Notes: generated from the letters alone by a model not told the origin. Numbered from the stretch's first letter, positions 17,008-28,100 are shown. The stretch is 28,990 nucleotides of DNA from Ichthyosporea sp. XGB-2017a (GCA_002811675.1 PDIM01010340.1:4444-33433); one strand, 5' to 3'. Numbers and translations: made by a program.

Positions 17008-20000
17008 ATGGAGAAGATACTGATACTGATGCTTCTTGTGTGGTGCACCTCACCTGCATTGTTATCGCTTCCTCCTAGTATGGTTGAGGCTGTTTCTGCT
17101 GGGGCTGCTGAGGAAAAGTGTGATAGTGCAGCTTACCCCTGCTATATAGATTATGATCTCCACTGTAAAGAACTAAAGAGGGAGGATCATCTTCCGGAGG
17201 GAATGAAACCCTTGCAGGTGGGGGAAGGTAATGACCATTTGTGGTCCGATGATCCCGATACCAACTTTCGAATTGTTACGGAGAGTTACCTCAGTTTGAA
17301 TGCTAAAGAGTATCACACAGCTCTTGATTCTTTGTGTTTGTTATTTTCACCATTTGGAGAAAGTGTCCGCTTGTCTGAGGAGGATAAGCTTAAGTTCACA
17401 GTAACAGTGCTTTTTGTTTCTATTGTGAACTATGAAGTGCTCTCCAGCGGATTCTTTGCCAGGAATTTTCCGTTTCTACGCGAACTCCACGTGGCTATTG
17501 ATTACTTCACGGACGAATATGGGAAGCGGCAACAGGAAGAGGGAGTTACTATACCGCAGGACTCGTTTAAGAATCTGAAATATTTGGAGGTATTTAGGGT
17601 GCGAATACGCCCTCCTTGTGTCAAGATTGAGAATTTTTTGCTGCCTTTCGAGAACCCCAGGTCATATTATGTAGACCTTGACAAAGCGACTTCTGAAGCT
17701 GTGGGCGAAAAGCCCCGTCTCAAGAACCTGTGGTTAGGTACATATGGAAATGGATGTGATTTAGGTGCAGTGAAAATGGCTAACGTAAGCACTCTTATCT
17801 CTTTGTGGATGTTTTCGTTATCATCACAGCCACACAAGACTACTACTGCCCCCCCGACATATGTACCCCCTGGTTTTAGTGTTGGAAGTGGAACTGAGGA
17901 GAGGCATTTGTTCCCGGGAGGACTTCAAACGCTTGTAGTAAGAGTACCATCTTTCTTGGAAATGATGTGTCAACTTTACCGAGAGATTGGTGGCAGTAAT
18001 AGATATAGTAGAGGTAGTGGTAGAGTGCTGAATGTTGTGCTTTCAATCGAACAGTTAACAGAATATGTCCTTCCTGCGGAATGTATGGGTATGTTTGATA
18101 CTTTTATCTTTTCTAACGCACAGCAAGATAGCAATAATGATAATGAAAAGCCTCACCCCCTACCTCAGTCGGGAGATCGTGAATTAATCATTGGTGGATC
18201 GGGACTTGTATTCAATGATGCTGTTTGGGATGGCTTGGTCAGTCGAAATTGGAAAAGTGTTGTTCTGGTGGGTACTCTATCTTTAGAAAAGCCAATTTAC
18301 AGTTTTCCTCCGTCATTGACAAGTATTACAGTTAAGTTACATTTTGGGCATGAAACCAACCAGCCATACCCTTGCACTGTACTTATTTCGTCTTTGTGCC
18401 TGTTACATTCTTGCTCGAAGATTCGAATTTCAGGTGATCGAAAGTTTAGCGAAGCGATTGATGTGCGCTTAACTGATTCTGTAGAGACTGAAATAGAGCA
18501 CGTTAATCAACACGGAAACTATCCTAGCTCTACTATCAGCGAGCTTCAAGAAGTCTCTTTTGTAGATGTAAATTTAACTGCAGCTATTGCGGTTGACGTT
18601 CTCGAGCATTATTATCCCAAGCTAAGTATCTTAGGGCTTTCAAACTCCAATGTTGATGTAGCATCAGTTTTTGCAAACGATTACGGGTCGTCCACAACCG
18701 CGATGGCTACAGGAAGGGTGGGCAGCCGTTACGCTTACTCGGGCCTATGTGAAGGCATCAGAGACGAATGGGCCGTAAAGCCCAGCCTTACTTGGCTGGA
18801 AGTTATGGAGCTCAATGTTGGTGTATTGCAGGACGTTGGTGCACCCTTCAGCTTTGCAATTTCGGAAGCATCCTTTTGCAAATATCCAAATCTAAGAAAT
18901 TTTAAATTGTACAGCGGGGCCCTTGCTGTTATCATGCCCCGCGCATTTTCTAGTGTTCCATTGAAAGGTTTTGAAATGAAGCCTACTGTTTCGGGATACG
19001 GCGATTATATGTGGCCAACAACCGTAAATTTTACTGGTCGCCATGTTGTTGTTTCGGGTGGTTTGTTTGGGCATAGCGACAGTCTAGGCGCTCGCGTTAG
19101 TATGCACAATATGCCGATTCGTAATATAACTGAGAAACTCTGTGCAAATAACCGGGAACAGGATTGGTACTTTAGTGAAGTTGAATTTCGAAATGTCTCT
19201 TTGGTGGACTTTGATTTCCGTTCTCTATGTTCCCCAATATGTAATGAGACTGATAGCGCTTTCGCATACTGCGATGGTGTTCGTAAAGTGGACTTGAGCT
19301 TTAACAGCTTAAAGTCACTTTCACTTAATTGGGCCGATGTGTATGAAGTACCAAGCTTACGTGTACAAACTGGTGGTCGTCTAATGAAAGAGTATTCCTT
19401 AAATGCCAATGATAATCATTTAACAAGCATTGATTTAAAGAACGATCTTCTTCCTTTCCAATTGTCAACAAAGAATCCCATTAGAAGAGGTCTTGTTAAT
19501 TTTGTGAAACGTAATCTTTCTCATGTGTATGCGAGATATAACAATAGCTTGGAAACGTTTGAGTCGGATTATGAAATTCCAATGGCGTCATGTATGCAGC
19601 TTGCGCTAGACTTTAGGAACAATAATTTGCAGACTCTCCGTGCTCATTCTTTTTCAGATATGCGATCTATTTCGAAATTGTTGCTGCGAAATAATGGTAT
19701 GGATGCAATTGAGCCTGGCTTTGTGAGCGGAAAATCTTGCTTTTCTCATGGCTGTTTTATAGATCTAAGTTATAATCGCCTGGGTATGAGATGGTCGCAG
19801 ACGATGGCCAATCTAACCAGTCATGTTCAAGAATTCAAAACGCCAATCAGTGGCTTGTTTTTGCGCAAAAACATGTTCGATAGTTTCCCCTATGGTATCA
19901 GTGCATTTTTTGCATACTATAGGAACATATGGAATAATGCGTCGCTAAGTGATGCATACGCTACACTAGACCTTAGCCACAATAATATTTCTAGTGTCGA

Positions 20001-21063
20001 CCGGTCATTGTGCAGTGGGCTCAGCCATGTCAGTGGAACATTTGTGCTATATGTTAATCTGGCCAATAATAAGCTGAAATACGTATCAGATGATGCCTTT
20101 TATTGTCCGGCAAATGTTCAATTACTTGTAAACTTGAACAACAATATTGACCTCATCCGTCTGCCTGAAAAGCCCCAGCTTCTGCGTTCATTACGTTTGT
20201 TGAGCATTATGAATACCAGCATTTCTTCAAAAACCCTCCCATGTGTTTATCAATTTGTTTCGGATGTACACTTACACCTAGACTCCCTTGCGTTTGCACC
20301 CCCTAGTTGGTTCTCTTCTGCTACTACTCTACCGCGAGATAAAATGATGGACTGTTGCACTCTATATAGGCTTAAGAGCAAGAAAGCTGGCTTGAAGAAT
20401 ATCAATCCTGAACTTATGGGGGAAAATGAAGGAGCGGAGGGGCTGTTAAAGCGACTGCGTGAGGCAGCAGAATTCATGTTCGCGCATTATAAATTGGATG
20501 GAAAATCGTTAAAGTGTATGTTTCTGAGAAATCATGAACAGGATAGTGGTATTGTAATGGACCTTGACTCTTTAGATGGTTCCAGTTGTGGAATATGCGG
20601 AGACGAAGACGCGATTCTGATTGTGTGGGCTAAATGGTATAGTGCTTTGTTGTCGTGGGTTGTTTTAGGCGTTTTGTACATCCTGTTCACTGTAGGCCTT
20701 TGCGCGTATTTATTCTTCACCAAACCTAAAATTTGGGAAATGCAATATGCAGGTGAGCATTTCTCGTATAGCATGTGTATAGCAAAAAATCAACTTCCCT
20801 CACGCCATACAATGGGTGAGTTACAAAGGAGGGGTGAAAAAAGACCCAACATCCTGCCCAACAGCTACTTTACTCCTTATAGAGGACCAGCAAACGCCGA
20901 ATCTGACTCATCACCCAACCCAGCTGAAAATGAATACCTAAAAGTGCACTATGGCTATGCTGATGTGGCAGACGCCTTGCCGGATGTCAATTGGCAAGTA
21001 TATTACTCGTCGCCGCTTGGTTCAGAATATATATTGGTTGAAGAGGGCACAATAAGGAAATAG
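17008..21063 (+). CDS. Leucine-rich-repeat type I membrane protein (receptor-like), 1351 aa
   Basis: The open frame begins at a GTG (16942), but the first ATG is 17008 and it starts a good signal peptide (MEKILILMLLVWCTSPALLS), so I place the start there. The ectodomain is about 1200 residues. Irregular LRRs are clearest at about 760-1060, with repeats such as KVDLSFNSLKSLSL, LDFRNNNLQTLRAHSF and LDLSHNNISSV, and Cys pairs that may cap them. A membrane helix (about 1210-1237, LLSWVVLGVLYILFTVGLCAYLFF) leads into a roughly 114-residue tail with three Tyr-x-x-Val motifs: Y1310 (YLKV), Y1317 (YADV) and Y1341 (YILV). There is no TIR, kinase or other known signalling domain. The layout is that of an adhesion or recognition receptor. 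The ligand is unknown; tail motifs could serve endocytosis or phosphotyrosine binding. Confidence 0.85.
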   Translation: MEKILILMLLVWCTSPALLSLPPSMVEAVSAGAAEEKCDSAAYPCYIDYDLHCKELKREDHLPEGMKPLQVGEGNDHLWSDDPDTNFRIVTESYLSLNAKEYHTALDSLCLLFSPFGESVRLSEEDKLKFTVTVLFVSIVNYEVLSSGFFARNFPFLRELHVAIDYFTDEYGKRQQEEGVTIPQDSFKNLKYLEVFRVRIRPPCVKIENFLLPFENPRSYYVDLDKATSEAVGEKPRLKNLWLGTYGNGCDLGAVKMANVSTLISLWMFSLSSQPHKTTTAPPTYVPPGFSVGSGTEERHLFPGGLQTLVVRVPSFLEMMCQLYREIGGSNRYSRGSGRVLNVVLSIEQLTEYVLPAECMGMFDTFIFSNAQQDSNNDNEKPHPLPQSGDRELIIGGSGLVFNDAVWDGLVSRNWKSVVLVGTLSLEKPIYSFPPSLTSITVKLHFGHETNQPYPCTVLISSLCLLHSCSKIRISGDRKFSEAIDVRLTDSVETEIEHVNQHGNYPSSTISELQEVSFVDVNLTAAIAVDVLEHYYPKLSILGLSNSNVDVASVFANDYGSSTTAMATGRVGSRYAYSGLCEGIRDEWAVKPSLTWLEVMELNVGVLQDVGAPFSFAISEASFCKYPNLRNFKLYSGALAVIMPRAFSSVPLKGFEMKPTVSGYGDYMWPTTVNFTGRHVVVSGGLFGHSDSLGARVSMHNMPIRNITEKLCANNREQDWYFSEVEFRNVSLVDFDFRSLCSPICNETDSAFAYCDGVRKVDLSFNSLKSLSLNWADVYEVPSLRVQTGGRLMKEYSLNANDNHLTSIDLKNDLLPFQLSTKNPIRRGLVNFVKRNLSHVYARYNNSLETFESDYEIPMASCMQLALDFRNNNLQTLRAHSFSDMRSISKLLLRNNGMDAIEPGFVSGKSCFSHGCFIDLSYNRLGMRWSQTMANLTSHVQEFKTPISGLFLRKNMFDSFPYGISAFFAYYRNIWNNASLSDAYATLDLSHNNISSVDRSLCSGLSHVSGTFVLYVNLANNKLKYVSDDAFYCPANVQLLVNLNNNIDLIRLPEKPQLLRSLRLLSIMNTSISSKTLPCVYQFVSDVHLHLDSLAFAPPSWFSSATTLPRDKMMDCCTLYRLKSKKAGLKNINPELMGENEGAEGLLKRLREAAEFMFAHYKLDGKSLKCMFLRNHEQDSGIVMDLDSLDGSSCGICGDEDAILIVWAKWYSALLSWVVLGVLYILFTVGLCAYLFFTKPKIWEMQYAGEHFSYSMCIAKNQLPSRHTMGELQRRGEKRPNILPNSYFTPYRGPANAESDSSPNPAENEYLKVHYGYADVADALPDVNWQVYYSSPLGSEYILVEEGTIRK

Positions 21064-21373
21064 AGAAGGACCTTTTGCATTCCTGAGATTGAAGTTGCTC
21101 TTTTTAATATTTCCAATAATGGTTTTGGAACCCAAGCATATCTGATGTCGATGTAACTATGGGCATTACGTGCATCTCACGTGAACTCAAAGTGAAGACC
21201 ACAAGCTTTGAAAGGCTATGCTTACTCTCTTGCACAGTCCTGGTTGATATTCCAAAATGCCATTCTCGTGTAGGGTAGGCTCCAATAGTTGTTCATTTTT
21301 TTCTGGGTGGTGCAGTGATCGCCCATTTGCCGAACCCTGCTGGAATGTGTTGTGAATGCTCACAGAATGTTTA
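21064..21373. other. Intergenic, nothing recognised
   Basis: A stretch of 310 bases between the LRR gene and the primase relic. No coding, repeat or structural signal stands out, and there is no clean AATAAA for the LRR gene. Confidence 0.5.
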
Positions 21374-22087
21374 CTAAACTTTCATGCGGAATGCAAATAA
21401 GTGTGAATTGTTGCGATGATTCAGATGAATGAAACACTCACCTCTCGCGGTAGACGAGACTGTAGTTGGAAGGGCGTTGGGGGGCTGTTGCCATTTCTCA
21501 GCCTTTCGCCCAGCATGAGCTGTGAGTGAGTGGTGATATTTGCGGGGACAATCGTCAAACAAGCAATGTTGAGGGCGCGGAATGTTTAACGCTGGTCGAA
21601 GAGCATTCTTTTGAGGTTCTGGTATAATTCTCTTCAGCGGACTTTTCGTTTTGAGAGTTGAGCAGTCGACATCATAACATTTCAAGGTGGTGTGCTGTAG
21701 CTCAGGATCAATAGCCACGCACTGTCTGTTTCGTTTATGAGCTTTTCCATGATATGGGCACACTTCACAGAAGAATTCCCTCCCCTTCTTGATGAGACGT
21801 TCCAACAACAGGTGGAGTCGTTGCGTATGAGGTACTGCGTTAGAATACTTGGAGTTATCTCACCGTTAACATTTTTGGGAACATACGTACCTCATACGCA
21901 ACAACTCTGTTAACTTCAGTCCGCTTAAATACACAGATTTGTCAACAATAGAATTCCAGTCATAGCTAGGAAATGTCTCTTCAAGTTTCTTCACAATCAA
22001 GCCCCATGCTCCAATGCCAGGCTCAGCATATTCTATAGTCTTCCGGGTGTTAATATGATAATCGCCTTTACGAGTTGTTATATGCAC
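21374..22087 (-). pseudogene. UL52/PrimPol-type primase C-terminal region, broken or intron-containing
   Basis: One minus-strand frame runs across 22087-21374 with two internal stops (TAA at 21866-21868, TGA at 21860-21862). Upstream of them, WNSIVDKSVYLSG and LLRMRY match the pattern before the zinc-binding region of archaeo-eukaryotic primases of the UL52/PrimPol type. Downstream, a Cys/His array (CPYHGKAHKRN, then LKCYDVDC) fits that family's zinc motif. Such primases start DNA chains and are often spread by DNA viruses and mobile elements. The catalytic half is not seen, so this is probably a relic. Alternatively, the stops lie in an intron: a weak GTATGA donor with acceptor TTCTAACGCAG would remove 63 bases in frame. 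A strong GTGAGT donor near 21440 also hints at splicing. The family call is moderate. Confidence 0.5.
21815..21907. repeat. 21-bp inverted repeat with 51-base spacer inside the primase relic
   Basis: The arm 21815-21835 is the reverse complement of 21887-21907 with one mismatch. On the minus strand the spacer starts GTATGT and ends TTCTAACGCA, and a GCAG acceptor is completed by the next arm. The spacer therefore looks like a tiny intron or insertion held between the arms. The two in-frame stops lie in this spacer. Confidence 0.85.
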
Positions 22088-22487
22088 TGGTCAGGCTGCT
22101 GTAAGGTGAGTGGAAGAGCTATATCTATTTAGGTAATTTCAGTTTGAAAAACAGTTTGAAAGAAAATAGAAATAAAATACTTTGCTAGAACTGTTTGAAT
22201 CCTTGAGCGCCTCCCCATTTAGACCGTGTGAAATTGAGACTTTGAGAGGGAACTGCATGATAAACACATTAATGCATAGAAGGAGATGGATGAGTTTGAA
22301 TGGGGTGAGGGCAGAGTGTGTTACAGGGTAGCTCGGGAGACAAAAGCATTCAACGTGCAGTATTGGTGAGATTGAAATTGAGTTCATCCGCAGTTGCCGA
22401 GGTATACCCAAGATCACAGCACCCGGACAATGTATTCTGTTCTTTAGATAAAATTGCCCCATTGAAGCATGTTAGCTCTGATGATCA
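22088..22487. other. Intergenic between primase relic and GH125 gene
   Basis: A stretch of 400 bases with no recognised gene. Short frames on both strands have no domain or signal features. The minus-strand sequence ctcaccttacag near 22100 resembles a splice acceptor that could belong to an upstream exon boundary of the primase-like gene. Confidence 0.4.
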
Positions 22488-24569
22488 CTATTCAACTTGT
22501 CCCTCTGATAACGCTTCATGCCCGCGGTGGCTGAAAGGTGAGTAAAGCTCTATAACAAATTCTGAAAAGAATTGACTTGGCCATGCAAAATAGCCTCTTG
22601 TGTAGGAGCTAGCATCATCCGCGCTAAACGCTTCTTTCAACAAGCCTTTGGTGGGATACCTCCTACGCAAGAACTGGTCCTCACAATAAAAGGCACCTGG
22701 GTTCGTGTCGGATTGCGAGGAGCTTACCAATTGCTTTACTTTTCTGTTTACCTCATCAGGACTCCCATAGCCCCAAAACGATGTCATCCCTTGAGCAGTT
22801 AAACCCAAGGGCCATATATATTTATGCTTATGAGCGTATTCTTCAATGTGTCCACTTCCCAGACCTTCGTATGAAACCCCACTTGACGAGTCCTTTCCAA
22901 CGAAATAGAATGGGTTATCAGTACTAAGTGAGAATCTTCTAGAATTGCTGTAGATATCAGTGGATAGTACTGCGAATTGGGGATCAAAGTAAGGAGCCCC
23001 TAGGAGGTTAGGAAGATTGGCGTCGTCAAACAGCACAAAGTTTCCCCTTACTGTAAGGAGCTGAGAAGCGTTGAGATTTCCAACGTGGTTTAAGAGGACT
23101 AGTTTGTTGCCTTCCTGTATCTTAAAATCGTCGAGAGGGATTAAAACTTTCTGTAAAGTACCAGGTGAAGAATATAGGATTACTTCTAAAGATAATTCTG
23201 GTTTACCCAAGGATGTGCTTTGACCAGCTCCGGAACTGACATGAAACGGTGAAAAAGGCAACTCATACTCGTATCCATTGTCAGAAACCCGACCATCTCT
23301 TTGCTGGAACGAGGCTTCGTCAATCAGTCCATCAGTGCAAAACGCATAAATCTTTCCATACTTGTAATGATTCAAAACTGCATATTTTTCAATCCCTCCT
23401 TGTATTTCTTGCTTTAAGCGCTTTGCCTTTGTTTTCACCTCTTCCGAGCTACAGGTGCGGGAGTCTGCCAAAGGCATATCTTCCACCCTTCCCAGGACTA
23501 ATGCTATGAGTAAATTGTTGGGAATCTCATACGGAAGTACGCTTAGGTCATCACTCGGCAATTGATGTGTAGCAGTTAATCCGATACAGTTCTTTTTCTC
23601 AATGGGATCACACAAGAAAATACTTTCCACTTCCAGTCGATCACCAGGGGATGAATCAATGCTCGTATACTGGAAGAGTTCACTTTGTCCGCGTATGTAC
23701 ATGTCAATGATTACCATAAGCACCTCCGTAAACTGTGGGGTAATAACCATCGTGGGAGAAGATAAGAACCCATCTTGAGCGTCATCGCCAAAACGATCTT
23801 TGTACATTTCTAAAACTTTGTGATATTCTTGCACTACCCATATTAGATAGGCAGCACTATCCGCCTCATAACTCCTCCCCGTCTCGTTCACTATACCGTC
23901 TTCCCCATTTTCCTTCTTGACAAATGCATGAGCGTATGCTGCTTTACGCAAATCTTCTGAAGCTGTTCGGATGAATCCTTCGATAACATCCCCCATTGAT
24001 CTACATTCCTCTTTGGTACACAGTATATCCTTGGGCCCTGTAGCCTTCAGTCCAATTTCTTTTAGCATTACGACATACGAGTGAACTTGTGCTGCTGCAT
24101 CTCTAATCCACATCTCACCCATGGTTCCATAAGGCTGCTTATCTGCATCAGTTGTCCAGGACGGCCCATAGCATTGCCAACCCCCGGTTAGAACGAAGGT
24201 CTCTGATTTTTGGTATGATCCTGCTTGAGAGCTTTTGTACTGAAAAGTGTTTGATATTGCTTCTGTCAGTGCCATTTTAAAGGTAGATGCAAATACTTCC
24301 CGATCTTGTGGGTCTGCATAGTAAGTGTCATCATTTAGAATGCTGGTTTGGATCTCCTTAGCATACTTTTCAACAAGCCTCTGTGCAGCAGCAATGGAAA
24401 AAGAACTTGAGGACAAGCCATCCCCCTCGTCGCTATAATTATAGTCCATCTCTGTAAACGAGTGAAAGAGGCCAGGGGGCTTTGCCTCGACTCTGTAAAC
24501 CTGAAGCCCAAGTGCCAAGAGTGAGATCAACCAGAAGGCCCTTGTTAGTTCAATATTATTTTGCATCAT
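22488..24569 (-). CDS. GH125 alpha-mannosidase-like secreted enzyme, 693 aa
   Basis: The open frame extends to a TTG at 24605, but the first ATG (24569) precedes a signal peptide (about residues 1-29, FWLISLLALGLQVYRVEA), so I start there. GH125 (Mug157-like) landmarks are MWIRDAAAQV at about 153-162, GRSYEADSAAY at about 231-241, DDANLPNLLGAPYFD in the second half and GLLKEAFSADD followed by YTRGYFAWP near 643-665. The Asp in YEAD and the Glu in LLKEAF occupy the places of the catalytic acid and base in characterised GH125 enzymes, so activity is plausible. The family removes terminal alpha-1,6-mannose. At 693 residues it exceeds the usual 430-550, partly through an extra segment of roughly 90 residues (about 420-510). 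It lies 561 bases downstream of the GH38 gene, on the same strand. Confidence 0.85.
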   Translation of the reverse strand: MMQNNIELTRAFWLISLLALGLQVYRVEAKPPGLFHSFTEMDYNYSDEGDGLSSSSFSIAAAQRLVEKYAKEIQTSILNDDTYYADPQDREVFASTFKMALTEAISNTFQYKSSQAGSYQKSETFVLTGGWQCYGPSWTTDADKQPYGTMGEMWIRDAAAQVHSYVVMLKEIGLKATGPKDILCTKEECRSMGDVIEGFIRTASEDLRKAAYAHAFVKKENGEDGIVNETGRSYEADSAAYLIWVVQEYHKVLEMYKDRFGDDAQDGFLSSPTMVITPQFTEVLMVIIDMYIRGQSELFQYTSIDSSPGDRLEVESIFLCDPIEKKNCIGLTATHQLPSDDLSVLPYEIPNNLLIALVLGRVEDMPLADSRTCSSEEVKTKAKRLKQEIQGGIEKYAVLNHYKYGKIYAFCTDGLIDEASFQQRDGRVSDNGYEYELPFSPFHVSSGAGQSTSLGKPELSLEVILYSSPGTLQKVLIPLDDFKIQEGNKLVLLNHVGNLNASQLLTVRGNFVLFDDANLPNLLGAPYFDPQFAVLSTDIYSNSRRFSLSTDNPFYFVGKDSSSGVSYEGLGSGHIEEYAHKHKYIWPLGLTAQGMTSFWGYGSPDEVNRKVKQLVSSSQSDTNPGAFYCEDQFLRRRYPTKGLLKEAFSADDASSYTRGYFAWPSQFFSEFVIELYSPFSHRGHEALSEGQVE

Positions 24570-25130
24570 GCTGTAAATCTGACTTTCAAATATTCTGAAT
24601 GACAAAAGGGATTTGTCCTGCTATAGAGTCCCCCTGCTTTTACGGAACTCTATAGACTTGGGCATCGATTGGATTAGTTAGTGGTTTTACACTATCGAAA
24701 CATCAATTGCACACTCTCGGTAGACCCTAGAGGCTCTTCCATTGAGCAATGTATAGAGAGATACCAACTCAGTAAATCTTTAGGCTCTCCTAGGAATAAG
24801 AAGAAGCCTGGCAAGTGGCAGAAAGGTACCCTGCAAAGTTGTGCCAGAATTATTAACTAATTAATTTGCAGCCCTTGCTAAAACCTAATTCCCTTCACCC
24901 CACCTGCCTCGCCGCTACATAACTAGGGAGAAGCCATGCACCTTGGCTGACCTTGTACAAACTGTTTGGGTTTGTGTGAACTCTCCAATGGTCCTTTACT
25001 TGCACAGTCCATCTGTTACTTTTAGTGTTACTCTGTGGCCTGTGTTCATTGACTACACACTTTAGTTAAGTATTTATTAGCAGCTTTGTACATTAATAAT
25101 TGAATCTTTTCAAATGCTAAAAGCCGAGTC
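24570..25130. other. Intergenic between the two mannosidase genes
   Basis: A stretch of 561 bases holding the 3' end of the GH38 gene and the promoter of the GH125 gene. No further gene or repeat is recognised apart from the poly(A) signal at 25073. Confidence 0.5.
25073..25078 (-). terminator. Polyadenylation signal of the GH38 gene
   Basis: AATAAA on the minus strand lies 52 bases after the GH38 stop codon, the expected distance. Confidence 0.5.
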
Positions 25131-28100
25131 TCATTTAGATTCAAATACGACAAGGAATGTTCGAATTTGCATTGGTTGAAGAACAATATTTTCTGGGCTT
25201 AGTACATATGATCCGTTTTTGTACTCTTTTGTGCCCCCAAGCTCGAGTTCATGAACGACCTTCACAGCGGAGAGACGCTCACATAGCTCAACAAGATTAA
25301 CTGTTGCCGGTAAGGAAAGTACACTATGTTCACCCTTCGCATAAAAGTGATAAAGTCTAATTTTCAACAGCACGGAATCACAATAGCCTTCTAGTTCACT
25401 TATTTTGCTACCAGTCTTTCCCAAACTAATAGTAGGACTTGAGCAGTACACTGGCTTGGCACTTAGCAGATGGACATTGTCAGGGAGAGCGCCCAATGAA
25501 GAAAGGCCCTCCTTTTTCTGGGACTCTTTTGAAGCCACAATGGAAGATGCCTCAGTGGAAGATGTGAAAAGCATCATTACAGGATTAGAGATATATAAGC
25601 TATGCTTGCGAAAAGTTTGCACAAATTCTTCTCCGCTTCCAAGAGAAAGCACATGCTCCGTTGTGATGGCCAATCCCTTTCCACTGTCATCTTCTTCCGC
25701 TAGAGTTTGCCCCAAACCCTTAAAATCATCATCTATTGCCCTTCGGTGAAGCATCATCTCAGCTGTCTCATCATTCATACTGGTACCACCCTCTGCACGA
25801 TCATTCATTACAGCAAAAGACATTGCTAGTGCTCCTTCTTTTGGCGGATCACTCTTGAGAACCAAAACTGAATTAATCGGATAGTAATTATCTTCAACTC
25901 TTTTGATTCGACCCATCTCATTCAGGCGACTCCTCTTTAAAAGCTCCATGCCCATCGAGTCCGTATAGAAAGATGAGGATTGAAACCCCGTTTTGTATCG
26001 TACAACATACTCTCCACCTACCGATCCCTCAATACGCCCCACTGTTGCCGAAAGCTGGGCAACTTCAGGTTCAGACGATATCACTGAAAGTCTGTCATGA
26101 AGATACAATGCATCGCTTATCGTATCCGAGTCCTCGTCACTATAAACCATATGGACTTCATCGACTATTGGTCCTTCAACCACAAAGAGTGATTTTTGGC
26201 TCCCAATAGGAGACGGGCTTTGATATTTGGGACTAAAAATATAAGCACCGTCACGAGAGGTGGGCTGATAACAGAAGTAATCGTGACTAACCATGCTCTC
26301 CTGTGGCGTGCCAAAATTGAATATTAAACTCAAATCCAAATTAGAGCCATTTTTCGTCAGCTGAAGACGGGTCATACCTTTACCCACAAGTTTCTTTTCC
26401 CCATCTTGAAGCTTTGAACCCGTAATGGGCTGCTTTGGGGTCAGAACTGACTGTATCACATTTGTTATGTCGCTGAATGTACTTTTGATTATCACATTAG
26501 TCAAAGAGCAGGGGCGAAGTGAGACAGTAAATATCAATTCATTACTTGATGTCGCTGACGGGTCTTCAATAACCTGGCTCACGATCGGTTTCATATCACT
26601 GTCAAACACTGCCACCTCTTTAATTGGAATAGGAATCCGTACGTGGTGATTTCGTGGGTGGCAAATCGGGTTATACAGGGCCATTGTAAGATCTTGGCCG
26701 TTTGCTAAATCGTCAGTGGGTTCACATACACTCTCATTCAGTCTTTGACAAGTCTGAAAACCAGAATTAGGTAATTTTCCATTGAATATAAACCCATTTG
26801 CCAAATCAATGACCTGACTTTCCACATCTGCAATGGCGCCATTAAGACGTGTTTTGTAATCGAGTACTACATGTTCTCTGGCGGTTCCAGTAACCGCGTC
26901 GTGATGCTGCATTATGCCTAATGTATCCCCTAATCTGGTTATCTCCTCTTTTCCATATGGGCTTAATCTGTGTTGCGACAACTGGTATTGGCTGATCAGC
27001 AAGGCGCTAGCTCTAAAAAACGCGGATGCCGCTCGTACTTGATGCTTAAAGGACGAACGAGAAGAATAAAAGCCTGTCCACAGCCCCCCATCTTCATAGG
27101 GGAAGAAGTCCCCGATTTTAGTTTCGAGCTGAGTTCCAGCCTCCTCCAGATCGACCTTTACTGCACTTGCGTATTTTGCTGGACTGCTATATAATAATTT
27201 CATACCATATTTTGAGGGATTGGCATTGATGTACTTCTTCATAACATCAAGATTGTGAAAAATTGTAGAGGATACCGTTCTATTTGAAAAAGAAAAGTCG
27301 TCGCCAATTGGCATGAGAACATTCTTTGTTGCCAATTCCTGATGGAACTGGCGAACTAGATTGACAAACGAGTTTAGCATACCGTTATTCTTTAATTCAT
27401 CATCTTCTTTTAGTTTCTCGTTTTGCAAAGACTCGGGGTAGAATGCGTTGTAGTGCTGATTCATGACGCTTGCAAAAATCTTTGATGCTTCACCGCGACT
27501 CTCGCTACCTATCCAATTGAATTCCAGCCTCTTTTCTTCCCTTCGCATATCCTTATCCCTGCGACTAATTCGGGTGAATACAAACCCTTCCAGCCCCATC
27601 TCGGCAAACAGAGCAGCTTGGGCTGAGGCGTGGCCAAACGGATCCAAATGCCATGCAATCTTAGTTCGAGGAATATCAACATGCTCATTCAGAAACTCAA
27701 AGCCATGCTCCATATTAATGATAGCATCGCGGAAATGAACACAAGCCTCGTCATTCATTGACATTCCTCCTCCAACAAAGTTTAATTGCCCTTTGGCGAT
27801 TAATTCTCGAACGGATTTTACATTTACAGGTGCCCATTCATCTTCGTTCTCTAGAAGATCCATCCACCAACGTTTAAAATAGCTAATCTCGACAACACTG
27901 AAGCTCCGAGAAGGGTTTTCAAAGAGAGCAGAAGTGACTCCATCCAGGATACACTTGACACAGGTGTTGGGATGATCCACATCATTGGTCCCCAGATAAT
28001 ATTCCTCTGTGGTCTTTAGCCATCCTACATCATCGTGACTGTGCGGGATAAGGTGCACATGGATCAAATTCGAGTCATTCTCTTCATGATCCTCCCTGTT

